From positions 1 to 5,220 of the forward strand of contig DZAU01000105.1 of NCBI GenBank assembly GCA_022729635.1: a stretch of 5,220 nt of DNA. Reading direction: 5' to 3'. A program made the translations under genes and the position numbers. Of the stretch, positions 1 to 5,220 are shown in pieces. Source of the DNA: Flavobacterium psychrophilum (GTDB lineage: Bacteria; Bacteroidota; Bacteroidia; Flavobacteriales; Flavobacteriaceae). The number at the start of each line of letters is the position of its first letter. Within the stretch, counting starts at the first letter, position 1. Below the pieces are notes generated by a model. That model was not told the origin of the DNA and did not search any database. It saw only the letters and a list, made by a program, of their open reading frames with translations.

Positions 1-12
1 AAACTTGTATTA

Positions 13-42
13 TGTAATTGAATTGTTATTTTTACAATTACA
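13..42. repeat. AT-rich dyad (potential hairpin) upstream of the PPIase gene
   Basis: TGTAATTG at 13-20 is the exact reverse complement of CAATTACA at 35-42, and AATTGT at 21-26 is the reverse complement of ACAATT at 34-39, so two alternative stems can form. No T-run follows, so this is not a convincing terminator. It could be a protein-binding dyad or chance in AT-rich DNA. The surrounding 1-191 has many stops in all frames and shows no gene. Confidence 0.25.
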
Positions 43-95
43 ATTTAAAGAAGACATAGATGTAAAAACATTTCTATTTCTTCGTTCTTAAAGTG

Positions 96-103
96 TATAT
101 TTG
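96..103 (+). promoter_or_regulatory. Candidate Bacteroidota -7 promoter element (TATATTTG)
   Basis: TATATTTG matches the TAnnTTTG consensus recognised by the primary sigma factor of Bacteroidota. It is the only perfect match in the leader of the isomerase gene. The expected upstream TTG (-33) is not present at good spacing; the nearest equivalent is a T-rich TTTC around 71-74. If used, transcription would begin near position 110 and give an A/T-rich leader of roughly 80-100 bases before the isomerase start. Confidence 0.45.
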
Positions 104-191
104 GTCAAAATTTGTTGTGCCAATATTACGATTGAATTCATAACCTATTTTACAGTGATTTACAAAACAAATAAAATATATTTACAAAAAA

Positions 192-1625
192 ATGCATTTA
201 AAAATAAAACAAATGAAATCTATAAATAATAAAATTGTGCTTTGCTTTTTTCTTTTGCTTTTTTCAAGCGGATTTGCGATAGCGCAAGAAATTATTAAAG
301 AAAACCCCGTTGATACTATTAATAAAGTTAAACCCTATCAGAAGCAAAAAATAGACGGGATTGTTGCCAAAGTTGGAGATTATATAATTTTGGATTCGGA
401 TATTGATAAATCATTATTGGAAATCACTGCACAAGGTGGTTCCACAAAAGATATTTCAAGATGTCAAATGTTAGGTAAATTATTGGAAGATAAATTATAT
501 GCCCACCAAGCCATTCAAGACAGTTTAAAAGTAACTGATTCCGAAGTAAAATCAATGATGGAGGAAAGGCTGAGCTATATGGTAGAGCAAATTGGTTCTA
601 TGGATAAATTGGTGAAATTTTATAAGAAAAACTCCGAAGAAGAGTTTAGAACCTATTTTTTTGATGTTCTAAAAGAGCAAAAACTGACATCAGAAATGCA
701 GAAAAAAATTATTGATGCAGTAGAAATTACTCCCGAAGAAGTTCGAAATTTTTTCAAAAAAATACCAACTGACGAACTTCCCCTTTTTGGTGCCGAAATG
801 GAAGTGGCGCAAATTGTTGTGACTCCAAAAGTTTCTGATGCCGAAAAGCAGAAAGTAATCGATAAGTTGAACGAATTCAAAAAAGAAATTCAAGAAGGAG
901 GATCAAGTTTTGCCACAAAAGCTGTTTTATATTCACAAGATCCAGGTTCTAGAGCCACAGGCGGTTATTATAAAATGAACAGAAAAACACCTTTTGTGAA
1001 AGAATTTAAAGAGGTAGCTTTCAGTCTTGCCGAAGGAGAAATATCAGCACCTTTTGAAACTGATTTTGGATTTCACATTATTTATGTCGAAAAAATTAAA
1101 GGACAAGATATTGAATTACGCCATATTTTATTGATACCATCAGTCACTCCAGAAGATTTAAAAGAAGCCAAAGAGAAAATCACGTTAATCAGAAAAAGAA
1201 TAGTTGATAAGGAAATTACTTTTGCTGAAGCTGCCAGAACGATGTCTGACGAAAAAGAAACCAAGACAAATGGCGGAGCATTGATTAATCCAAAAACGCA
1301 AGACACTCGTTTCGAACTGACAAAAATGGATCCAGCTTTATATTCTCAAGTTTCTAATTTGAAAGATAACGAGATTTCTTTACCATTAATGGATGAAGAT
1401 CAATCAGGCAAGAAAAAATTCAAGTTAATAACAGTTACCAATAGAATAGATGCTCACACGGCCGATTATGCTAAAGATTACATCAAAATTAAGGATTTAG
1501 CACTAAAAGAAAAGCAAATTAATGCCATTGGAAAATGGTTTGATGAGAAAATAAAAGATACTTATATCAAAATTATTGGCGAATACAGAGATTGTGCGTT
1601 TACTAATAATTGGTTAAAAAAATAA
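192..1625 (+). CDS. SurA-like periplasmic peptidylprolyl isomerase with two parvulin (PpiC) domains
   Basis: Predicted exported folding factor that isomerises peptidyl-prolyl bonds or chaperones outer-membrane and periplasmic proteins. The 477-residue product begins with a basic segment and a hydrophobic core (about residues 15-30) ending in AIA before Q32, a typical signal peptidase I site; mature protein starts near Q32. A SurA N-terminal-type helical region spans about 52-190, including the family-like GIVAKVGDYIILDSDID stretch. Parvulin domain 1 covers about 199-303 and ends in the conserved FGFHII (292-297). Parvulin domain 2 covers about 306-418 and begins with the canonical LRHILL (309-314). 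A short C-terminal tail follows. E. coli SurA (428 aa) has the same order of parts. ATG at 213 (Met8) is an equally good start: it lies just before the signal-peptide core, and both starts have A-rich leaders and no Shine-Dalgarno site. The protein is probably co-transcribed with the MoxR gene downstream. The family is clear, but the exact client proteins are unknown. Confidence 0.93.
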   Translation: MHLKIKQMKSINNKIVLCFFLLLFSSGFAIAQEIIKENPVDTINKVKPYQKQKIDGIVAKVGDYIILDSDIDKSLLEITAQGGSTKDISRCQMLGKLLEDKLYAHQAIQDSLKVTDSEVKSMMEERLSYMVEQIGSMDKLVKFYKKNSEEEFRTYFFDVLKEQKLTSEMQKKIIDAVEITPEEVRNFFKKIPTDELPLFGAEMEVAQIVVTPKVSDAEKQKVIDKLNEFKKEIQEGGSSFATKAVLYSQDPGSRATGGYYKMNRKTPFVKEFKEVAFSLAEGEISAPFETDFGFHIIYVEKIKGQDIELRHILLIPSVTPEDLKEAKEKITLIRKRIVDKEITFAEAARTMSDEKETKTNGGALINPKTQDTRFELTKMDPALYSQVSNLKDNEISLPLMDEDQSGKKKFKLITVTNRIDAHTADYAKDYIKIKDLALKEKQINAIGKWFDEKIKDTYIKIIGEYRDCAFTNNWLKK

Positions 1626-1657
1626 GCCCACCCCAACCCTCCCAAAGGGAGGGAGTT
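1624..1657 (+). repeat. REP-like unit A (7-bp C/G hairpin)
   Basis: CCCTCCC (1637-1643), loop AAA, GGGAGGG (1647-1653) form a perfect 7-bp GC-only stem. It can extend by pairing AA (1635-1636) with TT (1656-1657) across a two-base bulge. The 5' arm AAGCCCACCCC leads into it. The hairpin lies 11 bases after the isomerase stop codon. The following GTTAAAAATT has no T-run, so it is a poor intrinsic terminator, but it could protect the upstream message's 3' end. Confidence 0.7.
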
Positions 1658-1680
1658 AAAAATTAATAATTTAAATCTTG

Positions 1681-1723
1681 ATTCCTCCTATCAGGAATTC
1701 CCCCTTCGGGGGGTAGGGGGCTT
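1681..1723 (-). repeat. REP-like unit B (UUCG-capped C/G hairpin plus second hairpin)
   Basis: Inverted relative to unit A. CCCCC (1700-1704) pairs with GGGGG (1709-1713) around TTCG, giving a C(UUCG)G tetraloop, an exceptionally stable RNA hairpin. Just before it ATTCCT (1681-1686) pairs with AGGAAT (1693-1698) around a six-base loop, forming a second hairpin. The unit ends in TAGGGGGCTT, two bases before the MoxR ATG, so it forms the MoxR leader. Confidence 0.65.
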
Positions 1724-1725
1724 TT

Positions 1726-2679
1726 ATGTCAGACGTAGCAGCAATTCATAATTTGGTTCAAAAAAGGAACGAATTAAAGACCGAAATCGCAAAGATTATC
1801 GTTGGTCAGGATGCTGTAATTGACCAAATTTTGCTTTGTGTTTTTTCTGGAGGACACGCACTTTTGGTGGGAGTTCCCGGACTGGCAAAAACCTTAATGG
1901 TCAATACATTGGCGCAAGCACTTGGTTTAGATTTTAAACGTATTCAGTTTACACCTGATTTGATGCCTTCTGATATTTTGGGAAGCGAAATTTTGGATGA
2001 AAATCGCCAATTCAAATTCATAAAAGGGCCCATTTTTTCGAATATTATTCTGGCTGACGAAATTAATAGAACTCCTCCAAAAACACAGGCTGCCTTGCTC
2101 GAAGCGATGCAGGAACGTTCAGTAACCATTGCAGGTCAAAACTATAAATTAGCACTTCCTTATTTTGTGTTGGCAACCCAAAATCCAATTGAGCAAGAAG
2201 GAACTTATCCTTTGCCGGAAGCGCAACTCGACCGATTTATGTTTGCCATTAAACTGGATTATCCTTCTTTTGATGAAGAAGTAAATGTGGTAAAACGGAC
2301 TACTTCAAATGTAATTAACCCCATAAATCCTCTATTTACAGCACAAGAAATTATCGATTTTCAGCATTTGATTCGCAGGATTCCCGTTGCTGATAATGTG
2401 ATTGAATATGCAGTTACATTAGTAAGTAAAACGCGACCTGACAATGATTTGTCTAACGAATTTGTGAAAAATTATCTGGATTGGGGCGCTGGACCAAGAG
2501 CTTCTCAAAATTTAATTTTGGCTGCCAAAGCCAATGCCGCTTTTAACGGGAAATTTTCTCCCGATATCGAAGATGTAAAAGCGGTAGCCACAGGAATACT
2601 TCGTCACAGAATCATCAAAAACTACAAAGCCGATGCCGAAGGAATTACCGAAGAAATGATTATTGATAAGTTGATTTAA
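1726..2679 (+). CDS. MoxR-family AAA+ ATPase
   Basis: Predicted cytoplasmic AAA+ ATPase of the MoxR branch, thought to act as a chaperone that uses ATP hydrolysis to mature or assemble protein complexes. The 317 residues are full length for the family. The AAA_3 core (about 38-172) contains Walker A GVPGLAKT (49-56), the MoxR-typical QFTPDLMPSDILG (74-86), Walker B ILADEIN (108-114), sensor 1 ATQNP (150-154) and the LDRF arginine motif (168-171). The C-terminal lid (about 240-305) carries the sensor-2-like GAGPRAS (254-260) with R258. All catalytic residues are present. There is no signal peptide or membrane segment. The start at 1726 fits the family N-terminus (MSDVAAI, VQKRNEL), though its leader is the end of a repeat unit rather than the usual A-rich stretch. 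MoxR genes are commonly followed by DUF58 and von Willebrand A genes; here a terminator and aconitase follow instead. Substrate unknown. Confidence 0.93.
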   Translation: MSDVAAIHNLVQKRNELKTEIAKIIVGQDAVIDQILLCVFSGGHALLVGVPGLAKTLMVNTLAQALGLDFKRIQFTPDLMPSDILGSEILDENRQFKFIKGPIFSNIILADEINRTPPKTQAALLEAMQERSVTIAGQNYKLALPYFVLATQNPIEQEGTYPLPEAQLDRFMFAIKLDYPSFDEEVNVVKRTTSNVINPINPLFTAQEIIDFQHLIRRIPVADNVIEYAVTLVSKTRPDNDLSNEFVKNYLDWGAGPRASQNLILAAKANAAFNGKFSPDIEDVKAVATGILRHRIIKNYKADAEGITEEMIIDKLI

Positions 2680-2698
2680 AAATTGACGGCTTCAATTT
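2680..2698 (+). other. Short hairpin directly after the MoxR stop codon
   Basis: AAATTGA (2680-2686) pairs exactly with TCAATTT (2692-2698) around the loop CGGCT. It begins at the base after the TAA stop (2677-2679) and lies two bases upstream of the intrinsic terminator stem. It has no T-run of its own. It may stabilise the transcript's 3' end or be incidental. Confidence 0.4.
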
Positions 2699-2700
2699 AG

Positions 2701-2741
2701 AAAGAGTCTTTATTCAAATGGGAGTAAAGATTCTTTTTTTT
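2701..2741 (+). terminator. Intrinsic (rho-independent) terminator of the PPIase-MoxR unit
   Basis: AAAGAGTCTTTA (2701-2712) pairs with TAAAGATTCTTT (2725-2736) with one G-U wobble. The stem can continue inward through TTC (2713-2715) with GAG (2722-2724, first pair a wobble), leaving loop AAATGG. An eight-base T-run (2734-2741) closes the structure. It starts 21 bases after the MoxR stop and separates this unit from aconitase. The stem is AT-rich, but its length and T-run make it a good terminator. Confidence 0.85.
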
Positions 2742-2782
2742 ATTTATCTAAATTACATCTTTATCAATAATTGAATTTTATA

Positions 2783-2800
2783 TTGTTGAAAGTGCAACAA
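2783..2800. promoter_or_regulatory. Small dyad in the aconitase upstream region, possible operator
   Basis: TTGTTG (2783-2788) and CAACAA (2795-2800) form a perfect 6-bp inverted repeat around AAAGTG, about 115 bases upstream of the candidate aconitase -7 element. The rest of 2742-2915 is AT-rich non-coding DNA with no gene or RNA I can recognise. A regulator site is possible; no known operator was recognised. Confidence 0.2.
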
Positions 2801-2915
2801 AACAGTTTATTTTTAAATATATCGCAATATTAAACGACTAATCTTCTTATTTGGTAATAATAATTTTCAGAAAGCTGTCTTTTGTTATTTTTTTCATATT
2901 ATCGACTTAAATTCT

Positions 2916-2923
2916 TAAATTTG
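2916..2923 (+). promoter_or_regulatory. Candidate Bacteroidota -7 promoter element of aconitase (TAAATTTG)
   Basis: TAAATTTG matches TAnnTTTG perfectly and lies 29 bases before the aconitase ATG, predicting a transcript start near 2930 and a leader of about 20-25 very A-rich bases. The -33 element is weak: the nearest TTTG (2881-2884) is 31 bases away, longer than usual spacing, while the properly spaced region (about 2891-2895) reads TTTTC. Its position just after a terminator and before a gene supports it. Confidence 0.6.
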
Positions 2924-2952
2924 CATAACATAAAAACAAAAAAAAATATATT

Positions 2953-5220
2953 ATGGCTTTTGATATTGAAATGATAAAAAAAGTGTACGCAAATATGACT
3001 TCTCGAGTGGACAAAGCACGCGAATTAGTTGGACGTCCGCTAACATTAACTGAGAAAATTTTGTACAACCACCTTTGGGAAGGAAATCCGACCCACACTT
3101 TTACAAGAGGTGCTGATTATGTAGATTTTGCTCCGGATAGAGTGGCTTGCCAAGATGCAACAGCTCAAATGGCTTTATTGCAATTTATGCACGCCGGAAA
3201 AAACAAAGTTGCTGTTCCTACGACGGTTCACTGCGATCACTTGATTCAGGCTAAAGTGGGTGCGAAAACTGATTTGGCTGTAGCCAAAACTCAATCAAGC
3301 GAAGTTTTCGATTTCCTTTCTTCCGTTTCCAATAAATATGGAATTGGTTTCTGGAAACCAGGAGCTGGAATTATTCACCAAGTGGTTTTAGAAAATTATG
3401 CATTTCCTGGTGGAATGATGATTGGAACCGATTCACACACCGTAAATGCTGGCGGTTTGGGAATGCTTGCCATTGGTGTTGGTGGTGCTGATGCAGTAGA
3501 TGTAATGGCTGGAATGGCTTGGGAATTGAAATTTCCAAAATTGATTGGAGTAAAATTAACCGGAAAATTATCTGGTTGGGCAGCGCCAAAAGATGTAATT
3601 CTTAAAGTTGCCGATATTCTAACCGTGAAAGGCGGAACTGGTGCGATCGTTGAATATTTTGGCGAAGGAGCATTAAATATGTCTTGTACCGGAAAAGGTA
3701 CAATTTGTAATATGGGTGCCGAAATTGGCGCAACTACTTCTACATTTGGTTACGATGACTCAATGCGTAGATATTTAGCTTCAACGGGTCGTCAAGATGT
3801 GGTTGATGTGGCTGATAAAGTAGCTGGTTATTTAACAGGAGACGCAGAAGTATATGCCAATCCAGAGCAATATTTTGACCAACTTATCGAAATTAATTTG
3901 TCTGAATTAGAACCATACATCAACGGACCTTTTACTCCAGACAGAGGAACTCCAGTTTCAGAAATGAAAAAAGAAGCTGCTGCAAACGGTTGGCCATTGA
4001 AAGTAGAATGGGGATTAATTGGTTCTTGTACCAATTCATCTTACGAAGATATGGCTCGTGCCGCTTCAATTGTGGAACAGGCAGTGGCTCACGGAATTAC
4101 CCCAAAAGCAGAATTCGGAATCAATCCGGGTTCTGAGCAAGTTCGTTACACTATCGAAAGAGACGGAATTATTGCCACTTTCGAAAAAATGGGAACCAAA
4201 GTTTTTACCAATGCTTGTGGACCGTGTATTGGTCAGTGGGATAGAGAAGGCGCAGATAAAGGAGAAAAAAACACAATAGTTCACTCTTTCAACAGAAATT
4301 TCTCAAAAAGAGCGGACGGAAATCCAAATACACACGCTTTTGTAACTTCGCCAGAAATGGTTGCCGCATTGGCAATTGCAGGAGATTTATCTTTCAATCC
4401 GCTTACGGATACTTTGTTAAATGACAAAGGTGAAGCGGTTAAATTTAATCCTCCAACAGGAGAAGAATTGCCAAGCAAAGGTTTTGCTGTTGAAGATGCA
4501 GGATTTCAGGCTCCGGCCGAAGACGGTTCAGGTGTTCAAATTTTGGTAAGTAAAACTTCTGATAGATTGCAGTTGTTAGCTCCATTTGCTGCTTGGGATG
4601 GAAAAAATATTATGGGAGCGAAATTGCTTATCAAAGCCTTCGGAAAATGTACTACCGACCATATTTCTATGGCTGGACCTTGGTTGCGTTTCCGCGGACA
4701 TTTGGATAATATTTCAAATAATATGTTGATTGGTGCGGTTAATGCGTTTAACCAAAAGGCAAATTCTGTAAAAAACCAATTGACTGGTGAATATGATACT
4801 GTTCCTGCTGTAGCTCGTGCTTATAAAGCTGCCGGAATTGCCTCTATTGTTGTAGGTGATCATAACTATGGTGAAGGTTCGTCACGCGAGCACGCTGCTA
4901 TGGAACCTCGTTTTCTTGGTGTGAAAGCGGTTTTGGTAAAATCATTTGCTCGTATTCACGAAACAAATTTGAAAAAACAAGGAATGCTGGGATTGACTTT
5001 TGCCAATGAAGCTGACTACGACAAAATTCAGGAAAATGACACGATTAACTTCATAGATTTAGTAGATTTTGCTCCAGGAAAACCATTGACTTTAGAATTC
5101 GTTCACGCCGATGGAAGCAAAGACATCATCTTGGCAAACCATACTTATAACGAAGGGCAAATTGGTTGGTTCGTTGCAGGTTCAGCATTAAACTTGATTG
5201 CTGCTGCTGGAAAAGCATAA
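2953..5220 (+). CDS. acn: Aconitate hydratase, mitochondrial (ACO2) type
   Basis: Cytoplasmic TCA-cycle enzyme that interconverts citrate and isocitrate through cis-aconitate using a [4Fe-4S] cluster. The 755-residue product is complete; its TAA is the last triplet of the window. The length is close to mature mammalian mitochondrial aconitase (754 aa) rather than the roughly 890 aa of bacterial AcnA/IRP1. The aconitase core spans about 30-475 and the swivel domain about 550-685. Cluster ligands are C359 (in GSCTNSS, 357-363), C422 and C425 (in ACGPCIG, 421-427). Likely active-site residues by correspondence with the mitochondrial enzyme are D95/H96, H142, D160-S161-H162, R448 and R453 (in NRNFSKR, 447-453), R581, and S643-S644-R645 (in GEGSSREH, 640-647). 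All are present, so the enzyme should be active. The start has an A-rich leader with no Shine-Dalgarno site. A terminator upstream and its own TAnnTTTG element indicate independent transcription. What follows it is outside the window. Confidence 0.97.
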   Translation: MAFDIEMIKKVYANMTSRVDKARELVGRPLTLTEKILYNHLWEGNPTHTFTRGADYVDFAPDRVACQDATAQMALLQFMHAGKNKVAVPTTVHCDHLIQAKVGAKTDLAVAKTQSSEVFDFLSSVSNKYGIGFWKPGAGIIHQVVLENYAFPGGMMIGTDSHTVNAGGLGMLAIGVGGADAVDVMAGMAWELKFPKLIGVKLTGKLSGWAAPKDVILKVADILTVKGGTGAIVEYFGEGALNMSCTGKGTICNMGAEIGATTSTFGYDDSMRRYLASTGRQDVVDVADKVAGYLTGDAEVYANPEQYFDQLIEINLSELEPYINGPFTPDRGTPVSEMKKEAAANGWPLKVEWGLIGSCTNSSYEDMARAASIVEQAVAHGITPKAEFGINPGSEQVRYTIERDGIIATFEKMGTKVFTNACGPCIGQWDREGADKGEKNTIVHSFNRNFSKRADGNPNTHAFVTSPEMVAALAIAGDLSFNPLTDTLLNDKGEAVKFNPPTGEELPSKGFAVEDAGFQAPAEDGSGVQILVSKTSDRLQLLAPFAAWDGKNIMGAKLLIKAFGKCTTDHISMAGPWLRFRGHLDNISNNMLIGAVNAFNQKANSVKNQLTGEYDTVPAVARAYKAAGIASIVVGDHNYGEGSSREHAAMEPRFLGVKAVLVKSFARIHETNLKKQGMLGLTFANEADYDKIQENDTINFIDLVDFAPGKPLTLEFVHADGSKDIILANHTYNEGQIGWFVAGSALNLIAAAGKA

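Larger units (their letters stand above)
1624..1723. repeat. BIME-like composite: two inverted REP-like GC-rich units
   Basis: The whole gap between the isomerase and MoxR genes consists of two related units in opposite orientation, separated by an AT-only spacer (about 1656-1676). The outer ends are the inverted hexamers AAGCCC (1624-1629) and GGGCTT (1718-1723). Read inward, each unit runs AAGCCC, C-rich stretch, C-run/G-run hairpin with a 3-4 base loop, then an A/T-rich edge. This is the architecture of REP pairs (BIMEs). Similar C-rich palindromes beginning AAGCCC are, to my recollection, dispersed in Flavobacterium intergenic regions, but genome copy number cannot be checked here. The left end overlaps the TAA stop (1623-1625). 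Confidence 0.65.

Noticed and set aside
177..184. TATATTTA as a second -7 element for the isomerase
   Set aside because: It misses the final G and lies only 8 bases before the first ATG, leaving no room for a leader unless the 213 start is used; 96-103 is the better match.
243..287. Lipoprotein signal at C18 of the isomerase
   Set aside because: The residues before the cysteine (IVL) do not fit a lipobox, the hydrophobic core continues past it, and a good signal peptidase I site (AIA before Q32) follows.
274..287. Palindrome TTGCG-ATAG-CGCAA
   Set aside because: It falls in the codons for the end of the signal peptide, the stem is only 5 bp, and nothing suggests a role beyond coding.
1637..1657. 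Unit A hairpin as an intrinsic terminator of the isomerase gene
   Set aside because: No T-run follows the stem (GTTAAAAATT), and a matching inverted unit lies downstream, so a repeat element explains it better.
2718..2774. Small open frame of 18 codons starting at ATG 2718
   Set aside because: It starts in the terminator loop, runs through the T-run and low-complexity AT DNA, and has no plausible leader.
4019..4279. An 86-residue open frame on the + strand inside the aconitase gene
   Set aside because: It lies wholly inside a highly conserved coding region in another frame (around the cluster-ligand motifs) and has no recognisable domain or leader.
653..4478. Several 60-75 residue open frames on the - strand
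   Set aside because: All but one lie wholly inside the three real genes, as shadows of their codons. The exception, at 2907-3098, covers the aconitase promoter and start. None has a recognisable motif.

Overview
This AT-rich window looks like chromosomal DNA of a Flavobacterium-type member of the Bacteroidota. The clues are A-rich leaders instead of Shine-Dalgarno sites, two copies of the phylum's TAnnTTTG -7 promoter element, and three proteins whose sequence style matches Flavobacteriia. The genus is an inference from sequence style, not from a database search. No rRNA, tRNA, CRISPR, IS element or phage gene was found.

Layout, all on the + strand. Positions 1-191 are non-coding and hold a dyad and a candidate promoter. 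Positions 192-1625 encode an exported SurA-like peptidylprolyl isomerase/chaperone with two parvulin domains. Positions 1626-1725 are filled by a pair of inverted, hairpin-forming GC-rich units resembling a REP/BIME element in an otherwise AT-rich region. Positions 1726-2679 encode a MoxR-type AAA+ ATPase. Positions 2680-2741 carry a short hairpin and then a strong intrinsic terminator. Positions 2742-2952 are AT-rich non-coding DNA with a small dyad and a TAnnTTTG promoter. Positions 2953-5220 encode a complete mitochondrial-type aconitase, whose stop codon is the last triplet of the window.

The isomerase and MoxR genes are probably one transcription unit that ends at the terminator. Both belong to protein-folding or assembly families, one exported and one cytoplasmic, so a shared role in envelope biogenesis is conceivable but unproven. 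The aconitase gene follows the terminator, has its own promoter, and is best read as an independent TCA-cycle gene.

I did not find a convincing undescribed system here. The most unusual local structure is the BIME-like pair, which occupies the whole isomerase-MoxR gap, touching the stop codon of one gene and ending two bases before the start codon of the next.
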